Source: Pelagibacteraceae bacterium TMED65 (lineage in GTDB: Bacteria; Pseudomonadota; Alphaproteobacteria; TMED127). From it: 51,989 bases of DNA. Shown here piece after piece: positions 27,217 through 36,009 of this stretch. Location of the stretch: NCBI GenBank assembly GCA_002167215.1, contig NHDS01000029.1, positions 1 to 51,989 of the forward strand. Direction: 5' to 3'. The notes under the pieces were generated by a model. The model was given only the letters and a program-made list of their open reading frames with translations. It was not told the DNA's origin and did not search any database. The number at the start of each line of letters is the position of its first letter. Positions within the stretch are counted from its first letter, which is position 1. The translations under genes were made by a program, and so were the position numbers.

Positions 27217-27228
27217 TTATTTTTAACA

Positions 27229-28221
27229 ATGTTCATTAAAATAAAAAAATGTCCTTTTTGTGGAAGTAAAAATTCAAAAGGCATAAATAACAAAGAATTG
27301 TCAAATAATTTTTATGTTCGCGAGATATTATCTGATCTTAAAATATCCCAAAATTTATTAAAGGAAAAATTAAAAAAAAGGCAATGTAAAAATTGTAAGA
27401 CTATTTTTTTTTCAACATGGTTCAATAACTTCTATAAAAAAAAAATTTTTTTATCAATTTACGGTCAACACAACATGGGTTGGCAGAATTTTTATGATTT
27501 TAAAAATAAATTAGCTACACCAAATCACGGAAATTTATTTAACGATTTAAAAAAATATACAAAATTTAAATCATATGGAGAGTATGGTTGTCCATTTAAT
27601 GGATTAATGTTCGATTTGCTAAGAGAGGAAATAAAAAATAAAAAACTTTTGAAGAAATATGTAAATCTAAATATGAAAAGTTTATCAAATAAAGTAAGAA
27701 ACTTCAAAAAAAAAAAGATTGTAAAAAAAAAAAATATATCAATTCCAAATATTAAAAATGTTAATCGTAAACTTTTTATAATTGACTCCTCTCACTTAAT
27801 ATGGGGGAAAAATGATATTAGTGAAAATTGCAGTAGTTTAGCGTTGGCTGATAAACTCTTCAAATTTGATTTGTTTGACTCGAGTGAAAAAGAATTAAAA
27901 GGTAAAAAAATTGATTTATTTGGTTTTTTCATGACATTAGATCATTGTGAAGAACCCTTAGAATTACTTTACAAAGTTCTTAAAATTTCAAAGTATGTGA
28001 TAATACATGCGCATATCGATCCAAAAATTACAGCACAACACAGCTTTGTATTCACCAAGGAAGTCAAATTTTTTTTAAAAAAAATAGGTATTTATAATAC
28101 AGATATAACAGAGACAATTGTCAAGGATCCAAATAGGAACAAAGGAGTAAACTACAAAACTAATGAAATATATTTATTGTGTTCAAGAATTAAAAATAAT
28201 ATAGACAAACACAACATTTAA
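27229..28221 (+). CDS. zinc-ribbon methyltransferase-like protein
   Basis: The N-terminus has a CxxC pair (KKCPFCGSKN, residues ~8-17) and a second pair RQCKNCKTI (~51-59), forming a zinc ribbon. A degenerate Rossmann region follows: SYGEYGCPFNGLMF in the place of motif I and KIDLFGFFMTLDHCEEPLELL resembling motif IV of methyltransf_23 domains (usually VLEH). This layout is like sugar C-methyltransferases, which also carry an N-terminal zinc site. Motif I is poor, so SAM binding may be altered or lost. First gene of a seven-gene plus-strand unit. Function uncertain. Confidence 0.55.
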   Translation: MFIKIKKCPFCGSKNSKGINNKELSNNFYVREILSDLKISQNLLKEKLKKRQCKNCKTIFFSTWFNNFYKKKIFLSIYGQHNMGWQNFYDFKNKLATPNHGNLFNDLKKYTKFKSYGEYGCPFNGLMFDLLREEIKNKKLLKKYVNLNMKSLSNKVRNFKKKKIVKKKNISIPNIKNVNRKLFIIDSSHLIWGKNDISENCSSLALADKLFKFDLFDSSEKELKGKKIDLFGFFMTLDHCEEPLELLYKVLKISKYVIIHAHIDPKITAQHSFVFTKEVKFFLKKIGIYNTDITETIVKDPNRNKGVNYKTNEIYLLCSRIKNNIDKHNI

Positions 28222-28241
28222 TTTTTTATTAAATTTGCTTT

Positions 28242-29051
28242 ATGACTCAATTGATAGCGGAAATAGGTTGGAACTTTTTAGGAAATATGGGTCTTGCAAA
28301 AGAGATGATATCAGCAGCAAAAGAGTCAGGCGCAGATTTCGCAAAGTTCCAGACATGGTCAACTAAAGATCTGGTAGACGGACCGTGGCACAAAGATGAA
28401 AGAATTAAACTTTATAAGAAAGCTCAGCTAAGTATTGATGATCATTATGAATTGAATGAATATTGCAAAAAAAAAAAAATAACATTTCTAACATCAGTTT
28501 TTAATAAAAAATATTTAAGCTTCCTAAAACATTTAAAGCTAAATACGATTAAAGTAGCGAGCATGGAAATAAATAATGCTCAGCTTCTGATAGAGATGAA
28601 TAAAATCTTTGAAAATATAATTATTAGCACTGGAGCATCAAAATTGAATGAAGTAAAAAAAGTTTTCAAATATGTTAGTAAAAAAAAATGTGTGCTAATG
28701 CATTGCGTGTCAGCATATCCAACACCTCCAGAAAATGTTAATTTGCCTAGAATAAAAGTTCTTAAAAAGCTGTGCAAGAAGGTAGGTTATAGTGGTCATC
28801 TTAAAGGGATAAGTGATGCTTTAGGGTGCTTGGAGTACAATCCCGCATATATTGAAAAACACTTTACGATAGATAATAATTTACCAGGTAAAGATAATAA
28901 ATTCTCTATTTTACCACATGAAATGAAAACATTATCTTTATTTGTGAAGGAACGTAAAAAAATTAATAAATTTAAGGGAAAAGATTTTCAAGTTATAGAA
29001 AAAGAGGTACGGAAAAATTATCGCAACAGATGGAGCAAAATTACAAGCTAA
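28242..29051 (+). CDS. NeuB-family synthase, second copy (short, no SAF domain)
   Basis: A 269-residue synthase: QLIAEIGWNFLGNMGLAKEM start, AKFQTW, ITFLTSVF, IKVASMEINN, GYSGHLKGISDALG and EKHFTIDNNLPGKDNKFS. These are the NeuB barrel blocks including the PEP/metal residues. It lacks the C-terminal SAF domain and is about 75 residues shorter than classical NeuB. A 13-A tract (28467-28479) inside the gene is in frame. It differs clearly from the NeuB at 20515, so it likely makes a different 2-keto sugar acid. It sits next to the methyltransferase-like and LIC12162-like genes. Confidence 0.8.
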   Translation: MTQLIAEIGWNFLGNMGLAKEMISAAKESGADFAKFQTWSTKDLVDGPWHKDERIKLYKKAQLSIDDHYELNEYCKKKKITFLTSVFNKKYLSFLKHLKLNTIKVASMEINNAQLLIEMNKIFENIIISTGASKLNEVKKVFKYVSKKKCVLMHCVSAYPTPPENVNLPRIKVLKKLCKKVGYSGHLKGISDALGCLEYNPAYIEKHFTIDNNLPGKDNKFSILPHEMKTLSLFVKERKKINKFKGKDFQVIEKEVRKNYRNRWSKITS

Positions 29052-29058
29052 ATTTTCT

Positions 29059-30813
29059 ATGAAAGATCACCTCGTTACTGATTTTTTAAAAATTGATGAT
29101 TATAAAAATATCAAATCAAAAAAATATTTAGAAATCCCAAAATTCGACAAAAATTTTAATTTTTCGAAAGATATAATATTTTATAAAAACTGGAATAACT
29201 ACAAAAATAAAATCAATGACATGAATAAGAATATCAAAATGTACGATTATTTTTTGAAACAATTAATATTATTTTTAAATAATTATCATGGAAAAAATTA
29301 TTCAAAAAGATATTGGGAAATTACCTTGGGTTTTTGGCTACACTGGTTTATATCTTCTATTTCATTTAAATGGAAACTTGTTGATTCCTTAAAAAATAAA
29401 AAATTTATATTTTTTAAAAAAAAAGTAGATACCTACGATTTAATACCACATGGAATTGAGGATTTTACTAGAATTTCAAGTAGTGATTATTGGAATCATC
29501 ACTTTTTTTCAAGAATAATAGAAGATAGCTTTTCAAAAAAAATATCTATTATCAGTAAGGGTAAAATTTTAAATAACTATGAAAGAATAAAGATTTATAA
29601 AAATTTGAAATCGCAAAATATGAAAGAAAAATTGTCCCTTACTATCCAAACATTTCTTAATATAATTCCACAAAATAAAAAGTCTCTAATATTTTCAACA
29701 TATATGAGTAACCTCCAAGAAATGTGGTTGAACTTATTAATAAATAAATCTTTACTTTTTTATAAGTCACTGAGACCAAATATTCTATTTCGAGAGAATA
29801 AAATCTATAATTTTCAAAGAAAAAAATTTCCCAACTTAAAAAGTAGGGAATCTCAATTGGAAAAATTTTTGAGTAAAGAAATTTTGAGAAATTTGCCTAC
29901 AACATTTTTAGAAAATCATCAGTATATAGATGATTTGTCTAAAAACATTCCCTTTCCAAAAAAACCAAAAAAAATATTCACTTGTTTGGGAATACTAAGA
30001 AGCACTTTAATGGACAGATATATTGCAAAAAATGTTGAAAACGGAACAACTTTAATTCTAGCCCAGCATGGAGGAAATTATTTTCAGCACAAATCACATT
30101 TTAATTCTTCCTTCGAAGTAAGAATTGCAGACAAATATTTGTCTTGGGGAAATATTAAAGGTAAAAAAATCCTTCCTTTTGGAGTTATCAAAAATTTAAA
30201 GAAAAGCAGTAAAGTTGGCGACAAAATAATTTTAGAAATAAGAATGCGTAAAGGTTATAACAGAGATATCAAAATCGACAGCGGTTTTTTTGAAAGTCAA
30301 AAATACATAAAATACCTTTGCGATTTTTTTTTATTAATTAAAAATGATGAATTAATAAAAAAGCTATTAGTAAAATTACATCCAGTGAAATCTTTTTGGC
30401 ATGAAAAAGATCTATTTTTATCTGCAAATCCTAGGATCAAGTTTTTAGACGAATCAAAAAAAATGCATATGGAGATCCAATCAGCAAAAATAGTTATTCA
30501 AACTTTTTGCTCAACTGGTCATCTAGAAAGTCTAGCAACTAATAAACCAACATTAATGTATTTAACTCATGATTTTAATTTGTTAGAAAAAAAATCACAA
30601 AAATATTTCTTAGAATTTAAAAAAATAGGAATAGTTCATACTAATCCAAAAAGCCTTTATAATATGCTTCTTAAAATAAATAATAAAGGAGAGTTAACGA
30701 AATGGTGGTATCAAAAAAAAGTTCAGAGGATAGTCAAAAAATATATTAGTGATTATTGTATTTTGAACAAAAATAAGTTTAATGATCTCAAAAAAATAAT
30801 TAACAATGTCTAA
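29059..30813 (+). CDS. LIC12162-family putative transferase (TIGR04331-like)
   Basis: A 584-residue protein matching the length and layout of the LIC12162 family of putative surface-polysaccharide transferases. KRYWEITLGFWLHWFISSI (~89-107) is the hallmark W/Y-rich block, and ILAQHGGNYFQHKSHFN and VIQTFCSTGHLESLATNKP match the C-terminal glycosyltransferase-like half. Its biochemistry is not established. NeuB-type synthases often neighbour this family, as here, so transfer of a nonulosonate-like sugar is a plausible job. Its start is 7 bases from the neuB copy, and its end overlaps the next epimerase by 8 bases. Confidence 0.7.
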   Translation: MKDHLVTDFLKIDDYKNIKSKKYLEIPKFDKNFNFSKDIIFYKNWNNYKNKINDMNKNIKMYDYFLKQLILFLNNYHGKNYSKRYWEITLGFWLHWFISSISFKWKLVDSLKNKKFIFFKKKVDTYDLIPHGIEDFTRISSSDYWNHHFFSRIIEDSFSKKISIISKGKILNNYERIKIYKNLKSQNMKEKLSLTIQTFLNIIPQNKKSLIFSTYMSNLQEMWLNLLINKSLLFYKSLRPNILFRENKIYNFQRKKFPNLKSRESQLEKFLSKEILRNLPTTFLENHQYIDDLSKNIPFPKKPKKIFTCLGILRSTLMDRYIAKNVENGTTLILAQHGGNYFQHKSHFNSSFEVRIADKYLSWGNIKGKKILPFGVIKNLKKSSKVGDKIILEIRMRKGYNRDIKIDSGFFESQKYIKYLCDFFLLIKNDELIKKLLVKLHPVKSFWHEKDLFLSANPRIKFLDESKKMHMEIQSAKIVIQTFCSTGHLESLATNKPTLMYLTHDFNLLEKKSQKYFLEFKKIGIVHTNPKSLYNMLLKINNKGELTKWWYQKKVQRIVKKYISDYCILNKNKFNDLKKIINNV

Positions 30814-31774
30814 AAAAATATATTTAATTTCAGGCTCAGCTGGGTTTATTGGTTTTCACCTTTCATTAAAAATTCTTTCTAAGGGATTCAAAGTAATAGG
30901 AGTTGATAATCTTAATAATTATTATGATGTCAAACTTAAAAGAGACAGGAACAAAATTCTTAAAAAGAATAAAAATTTTATTTTCAAGAAAGTCGATATC
31001 AAAAATTACAGCGGCTTAGAAAAAATATTCAAAAAATATAACATAGATTCTGTAATTCATCTCGCAGCCCAAGCGGGTGTGCGCTACTCTCTAAAAAATC
31101 CAAAATCATATATTTATAATAATATTAATGGTTTTTTTAATATTTTGGATATCTCAAAAAATTTTAAAATTAAAAAATTTATTTATGCTAGCACAAGTAG
31201 TATTTATGGCGCCCAAAAAAAGTATCCCCTTAAAGAAAAGTTTGAAACAAATAATCCAATTCAATTATATGCAGCAACGAAAAAATCTAATGAAATTATA
31301 GCAGCTTCATATAGCAATCTTTATAAAATGAGGACTATAGGATTGAGATTTTTCACAGTTTATGGTCCCTGGGGGAGACCTGATATGGCTTTATTTAAAT
31401 TTACAAGAAATATTTTGAGCGGAAAACCTATTCATGTTTTTAATCGAGGTAAACACTCAAGGGATTTTACATATGTAGATGATATTGTAGATGGTATTTA
31501 TAAAATTTTGGTGTTTAAAAACAAAAAAAAAATTAACAATATTTATAATATTGGTTATGGAAAAGAGATACCGTTACTAAAGTATATAAGTTTGATAGAA
31601 AAATTTTTACAAAAAAAAGCGAAGAAAAAACTATTACCTTTGCAAAAGGGTGACGTCATAAAAACTCATTCAGATACTAACTTAATAAAAAAAGAGTATA
31701 AATATATACCTAAAACAAAAGTTGAAAACGGAGTAAAAAACTTTATCGATTGGTATATATCGTATTATAAATAG
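30806..31774 (+). CDS. UDP-glucuronate/N-acetylhexosaminuronate epimerase-like SDR
   Basis: A 322-residue extended SDR. SGSAGFIGFHLSLKI at the start, ASTSSIYG, catalytic Tyr-Lys in LYAATKKS, and RTIGLRFFTVYGPWGRPDM, the block typical of UDP-glucuronate 4-epimerases (CapI/LpsL type). With the UDP-sugar dehydrogenase two genes downstream it should form a dehydrogenase-epimerase pair that makes a uronic acid (compare TviB/TviC of Vi antigen). The pathway assignment is by analogy. Confidence 0.85.
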   Translation: MSKKIYLISGSAGFIGFHLSLKILSKGFKVIGVDNLNNYYDVKLKRDRNKILKKNKNFIFKKVDIKNYSGLEKIFKKYNIDSVIHLAAQAGVRYSLKNPKSYIYNNINGFFNILDISKNFKIKKFIYASTSSIYGAQKKYPLKEKFETNNPIQLYAATKKSNEIIAASYSNLYKMRTIGLRFFTVYGPWGRPDMALFKFTRNILSGKPIHVFNRGKHSRDFTYVDDIVDGIYKILVFKNKKKINNIYNIGYGKEIPLLKYISLIEKFLQKKAKKKLLPLQKGDVIKTHSDTNLIKKEYKYIPKTKVENGVKNFIDWYISYYK

Positions 31775-31775
31775 A

Positions 31776-33326
31776 ATGAAAAATAATGTTTTGCTCTTAA
31801 TTGATTTAAGCAAAAACTATGACAAATTAGAGTCGAACAAATCTTACGTTTATCTAAATAGAGGGAGCATAAATCTAGAAAATTGCAATCAGATAAGATT
31901 AAGTCAATTAAAAGCAATTAAAAAAAGTTCTTACAATACATTTCTCAATTTTTTAAAAGAAACATTTTCTAAAAAAAAAGAAAATGAATTTTTTTATAAC
32001 GAACTTGAGATAATGAATTTGAGAATCGATAGATACAATTTTATAGATAGAATTATAAATCTAATTTCTTTAAAAAAATTAATTTTAAAAAAGAAAATAA
32101 AAAAATTAAAAATAATTTCTGATAATGTATCTACTTTAAATATCTTCGATAATTTGAATTTAGATATTGAAAAAGAAGACCTATCTAAAAAAAAAATAAC
32201 TTATAATTTCAATAAAATTAAAATAATTAAATTTTATGTAAAAACCATTATTTTGCTATCTTATATAAAATGTATGGAAAAATTTGAGATTATTAAAAAA
32301 CAAGGTGAGTTTTTTATATCTATATACCCCAATTATTTTTCATATGGCAAAAATAAATTTTTTGAAAAAGAAAAAAATATTTGTAATTTTTTACTCACTG
32401 ATGAGACACATTTAAATGCAAGCCTGATCAAATTAATTAAAAATGTTAATACCACAAAAAAAAAAAAGATATTGAACTTAGAACAATTCATTAAGTATAA
32501 AGATATTACTAATTTAGTTATAAATATTCTTTTTTCCATAAAAAAACATAAAAATTTTTTTTCAAATAATGCATTTATTGAAGGACTCGATTTCAGAAAT
32601 GAGATTACTGATTTATATAATGTAAGTTTAATTAATAGGGCTAAATTAGAAATTTATGCTAATGCAATACCAAGATTTTTAACAGAATTTAAGGTAAAAA
32701 AAATAAACCTTTATTTATTTGAGTATAACTTTGGCTTTTTTTTAATCCGAAGCATTAGAGAATTTTCAAAGAAAATAAAGATAATAGGTTATCAACATGG
32801 TATTTTTTCAAATCAACTAACATGGTTTGATTTTATAAAATCTGCAAAATCTAAAAATATTTATTTACCTGATAATATTTTCAGTTCAAATAAATATAGT
32901 CAAATAGATTATAATTCTAAATTGAATAAAAAAATTTTTTTAAGATCAAAAGGAAATTATAATCAAAAATTTTTGAATTCGATAAGCATGAAAAAGAAAT
33001 CAAATAAAGTTTTAGTTCTCCCAGGTACGCACGACATAAAAGATATATACTATTTTATAAAAAATTATTATATTACATCTAATAATAAAGTTTTTTATTT
33101 TAAGCTTCATCCAAAAAATAAATTCTATTTTAACGACGAGCAAAAAATTAAAAAAATTGATAATTTCTTAGGAAATAGTTTTTCAGATGTAATAATTTCC
33201 CAAACTTCTTCTCTTGTGTACGATTTTTTGATCTCAAAAAAAAAGTTTTCAGTAATAGACTTCGATTACAGGAGAAACTTAGTTTCGACAAATTTGAATA
33301 ATAGAATAAATTTTATAAGGTGTTAA
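31776..33326 (+). CDS. putative surface carbohydrate biosynthesis protein (unknown family)
   Basis: A 516-residue protein without a clearly recognised domain. The first ~300 residues are Lys/Asn/Ile-rich and low in motifs. The C-terminal half has KIIGYQHGIFSNQLTWFDF, VLVLPGTHDIKDI, YFKLHPKNKF and VIISQTSSLVYDF. That resembles the GT-B-like C-terminus of TIGR04326/LIC-type surface carbohydrate proteins (a donor-site HGI plus HPxx and Ser/Thr loop). A transferase role is likely but unproven. Stop codon and the ATG of the next gene abut. Confidence 0.5.
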   Translation: MKNNVLLLIDLSKNYDKLESNKSYVYLNRGSINLENCNQIRLSQLKAIKKSSYNTFLNFLKETFSKKKENEFFYNELEIMNLRIDRYNFIDRIINLISLKKLILKKKIKKLKIISDNVSTLNIFDNLNLDIEKEDLSKKKITYNFNKIKIIKFYVKTIILLSYIKCMEKFEIIKKQGEFFISIYPNYFSYGKNKFFEKEKNICNFLLTDETHLNASLIKLIKNVNTTKKKKILNLEQFIKYKDITNLVINILFSIKKHKNFFSNNAFIEGLDFRNEITDLYNVSLINRAKLEIYANAIPRFLTEFKVKKINLYLFEYNFGFFLIRSIREFSKKIKIIGYQHGIFSNQLTWFDFIKSAKSKNIYLPDNIFSSNKYSQIDYNSKLNKKIFLRSKGNYNQKFLNSISMKKKSNKVLVLPGTHDIKDIYYFIKNYYITSNNKVFYFKLHPKNKFYFNDEQKIKKIDNFLGNSFSDVIISQTSSLVYDFLISKKKFSVIDFDYRRNLVSTNLNNRINFIRC

Positions 33327-34628
33327 ATGAAATCAAATTTAAGAATTAAAAAATTTATAAAAAAATTACAAACAACTAAATTTAGTGTTGGTGTAATTGG
33401 TTTAGGTTATGTTGGACTTCCTATTTGTGCAAGATTTGTAAAAGCCAATATTAAAGTTTATGGGTTAGATAATGATAAGAAAAAAATTAATCAGTTAAAA
33501 AAAGGTATTTCATACATTAAAAACAATAATCTTAAAAATTTTAATTATTTTAAGTATAATAAAAGCCAGGTTGGTTCAGATTATAAAATTTTAAATAAAT
33601 GTGACGCAATTTTAATATGTTTGCCCACACCATTGAAGAATTTAAAGCCAGATATGAGCTATGTATTTAATTGTTCAAAGAAAATTAAAAAAATATTAAA
33701 ACCATATCAAATTTTAATTTTAGAAAGCACTGTTTATCCCGGAGCTACAGATAAAGTTTTAGAAATAGTAAAAAATAAAAGTTTGGAAGTTGGAAAGAAT
33801 TTTTTTTGTGGATATTCACCTGAGAGAGAAAATCCTGGTGATAGTAGTTTTTCGTATAAAAAAACTCCAAAAGTAGTCAGTGGTGTCACAAAAAATTGTG
33901 AGTTGATAATCCAAAAAATATATTCACCTATTGTAAAGAAAGTAGTAATGGCAAAAAGCATTAAAGATGCTGAGCTTTCTAAATTATTAGAGAATATGTA
34001 TAGAGCTGTAAATATTGGCTTAGTTAATGAATTGAAAATTATCTGTGATAAATTAAAAATAGACATATTTAATGTTATAGATCTTGCCTCTACTAAAAAT
34101 TTTGGTTTTCAAAAATTTTTACCTGGGCCTGGATTAGGAGGTCATTGTATACCTATTGATCCCTACTATCTATCTTGGATTTCAAGAAAAAATGGGTATG
34201 AGCCAAAATTTATTTCGGTAGCTGGAAAAATAAATAGATCTATACCTAAGTGGATAGTTAAAAAAATGCTCTCTAAATTAAAATCAAAAAAATTAAAAGT
34301 ATTAATTCTTGGAGTTTCCTACAAAAAAAATATCGAGGATGATAGGGAGTCTCCATCGTTTAATATAATGAAAATACTTAAATCAAAAAACATTAAATTT
34401 GAATACAATGATCCTTTTTTTAAAAAGTTAAGAAAAAGTAGAGAGTTTAATTTTAAAAAAAAATCAATTTTCATAAATAAAAAAAATTTAAAAAAGTTTG
34501 ATGCAGTATTACTTGTTACAGATCACGATTTTTACAACTATAAGTTTATCGCGGAAAATTCAAAAATTATTTTCGATACAAGAGGAATATATAAAAGATA
34601 TAACTTTAAAAATATAGTTTATTGTTAA
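33327..34628 (+). CDS. UDP-sugar 6-dehydrogenase (UDP-glucose/UDP-HexNAc type)
   Basis: A 433-residue nucleotide-sugar dehydrogenase. NAD motif VIGLGYVGLPI (~24-34), YSPERENPGD (~165-174), the catalytic Cys in GPGLGGHCIPIDPYY (~C274), the conserved NMYRAVNIGLVNEL helix, and a C-terminal UDP-binding domain (LILGVSYKKNIEDDRESPS). It resembles the WbpA/TviB/WecC group more than plain UDP-glucose dehydrogenase. It oxidises C6 of a UDP-sugar to a carboxylate, and the linked epimerase gene would convert it further. Last gene of the plus unit starting at 27229. Confidence 0.9.
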   Translation: MKSNLRIKKFIKKLQTTKFSVGVIGLGYVGLPICARFVKANIKVYGLDNDKKKINQLKKGISYIKNNNLKNFNYFKYNKSQVGSDYKILNKCDAILICLPTPLKNLKPDMSYVFNCSKKIKKILKPYQILILESTVYPGATDKVLEIVKNKSLEVGKNFFCGYSPERENPGDSSFSYKKTPKVVSGVTKNCELIIQKIYSPIVKKVVMAKSIKDAELSKLLENMYRAVNIGLVNELKIICDKLKIDIFNVIDLASTKNFGFQKFLPGPGLGGHCIPIDPYYLSWISRKNGYEPKFISVAGKINRSIPKWIVKKMLSKLKSKKLKVLILGVSYKKNIEDDRESPSFNIMKILKSKNIKFEYNDPFFKKLRKSREFNFKKKSIFINKKNLKKFDAVLLVTDHDFYNYKFIAENSKIIFDTRGIYKRYNFKNIVYC

Positions 34629-34653
34629 TTTTATAAATTATTTTTATAAAATT
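34627..34653. terminator. bidirectional AT-only hairpin between convergent genes
   Basis: Bases 34627-34637 (AATTTTATAAA) and 34643-34653 (TTTATAAAATT) are perfectly complementary (11 bp) around a 5-base loop, followed by T-rich sequence. It fills the 15-base gap between two convergent genes and includes both stop codons. A stem with no G or C pair is weak, but suits a genome this AT-rich. Inferred terminator. Confidence 0.5.
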
Positions 34654-35999
34654 TTCATTCTTTTTGGCATTTTTAAATCTTCTTCTTTATTAATCTCAAA
34701 TGATTGTTCGCTAGTTAAAACTATATGTCCAACTTTTAAATCTTCATCATTTTTGAATAAACAGTTTTTTTTCACAATATTAAATCCCATAACCTGTTTA
34801 TAAATCACGTCTCTTTCTAGTTTTAAATTTGATGATTTTATCAAGCTTTTTAGTCCAGCACCATCATGTCGAAAGTATCTATGCGTTTCCTGAGTTACAC
34901 AAATAATTTTATCTGAGTTAAATAGTTGCAACGTGTTAATTCCATCTTCAATTATTTTTGTGGAAATGAAGGGAGTTCTGAAAGATACGTTCATTACATA
35001 GTCAAAGTATATTCTTTTAGATTTTAATTCTTTTAAACTATGTTTAATGGTTTTTTCTAATTCTGTATTTATGAATGCCAAATTTTCTGGTCTTCTCAAT
35101 ACTAAAACTTTATTTTTATATTTTTTTTTAATAATATTAAGTAATTTGTGATCTGGAGATGTAACTATCAATTTATATACTAATTTAGAATTCAAGATAG
35201 AATCAATAGTGTAAAAAACAAGGGGCTTACTATCTAATTTTTTTAAAACCAAACTTTCTGGGTTTAATTTTAATCCTCTAATGGGTAAAATTGCAACTAC
35301 CTTTTTTTTGTTTTCCTTTTTTTGCAGTTTTGTAATTATTTTTGACCTATTAAATAGAATTTTCTTTTTATTCTTTGTCAAACTATTTTGATGTTGCCGG
35401 TAATAAAAAAGAGGTAAATTTACATTTCTAACAACATATTTTTTAATAAAATTAAGCCATAAATAGTATCCATCTTGGCAACTAAACTCCTCATCATACC
35501 CACCAATATCAAGAAGATTTTCTTTTCGAATCATTGTGCATGCGCCATGAGCGGGCTGATCTAATAGTTTTACTTTTTTAAAGTCGTGTCTTCTAACTTG
35601 TTTAATAATATTCCCATTTTTATCAACTTCGTAATAATCTGGAAAAACTAAACTTATTTTTTTATTTCGTTCTAATATGTTTGACATTATTTCTAGAGCG
35701 TGAGGATCAAGCCAATCATCTGAGTCTAATCTCATAATATATTTTGCTTTAGATAATCTTAAAGCGAGATTGTTAGACACGATTAAACCTTTATTTTTTT
35801 GAAAAATAATCTTAATTTTTTTTTTATTTTGAAATTTTTTAATTATATTTGTCGATTTATCTTTAGATCCATCGTCAATGATAATTAGTTCGAAGTTTTT
35901 GAATGTTTGATTTAAAACACTGTTGATAGCTTTCTTTATAAATTTACCATAATTATAGTTCGTTATATAAACAGTAATAAGAGGGTTTATTTTTTTCAT
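34644..35999 (-). CDS. fusion: GT2 glycosyltransferase plus NeuA-type cytidylyltransferase
   Basis: Two enzymes in one 451-residue chain. Residues 1-~230 are a family 2 glycosyltransferase: PLITVYITNYNYGKF, IIIDDGSKD, and RLDSDDWLD (the metal-binding DxD region, ~95). From ~235, VVAILPIRGLKLNPESLVLK restarts a CMP-sugar-synthetase fold (NeuA-like, with VTSPDHKLL and VLRRPENLAF). The frame is unbroken across the join. Fusion would couple CMP-activation to transfer. The donor would likely be a nonulosonic acid; the activated sugar is not directly visible. Confidence 0.8.
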   Translation of the reverse strand: MKKINPLITVYITNYNYGKFIKKAINSVLNQTFKNFELIIIDDGSKDKSTNIIKKFQNKKKIKIIFQKNKGLIVSNNLALRLSKAKYIMRLDSDDWLDPHALEIMSNILERNKKISLVFPDYYEVDKNGNIIKQVRRHDFKKVKLLDQPAHGACTMIRKENLLDIGGYDEEFSCQDGYYLWLNFIKKYVVRNVNLPLFYYRQHQNSLTKNKKKILFNRSKIITKLQKKENKKKVVAILPIRGLKLNPESLVLKKLDSKPLVFYTIDSILNSKLVYKLIVTSPDHKLLNIIKKKYKNKVLVLRRPENLAFINTELEKTIKHSLKELKSKRIYFDYVMNVSFRTPFISTKIIEDGINTLQLFNSDKIICVTQETHRYFRHDGAGLKSLIKSSNLKLERDVIYKQVMGFNIVKKNCLFKNDEDLKVGHIVLTSEQSFEINKEEDLKMPKRMKIL

Positions 36000-36009
36000 T
36001 TAGCAAATT

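Noticed and set aside
28467..28479. 13-A tract inside the second NeuB as a frameshift
   Set aside because: The frame is unbroken with 13 A (KKKK then ITFL), and the protein continues normally; only a potential slippage site.
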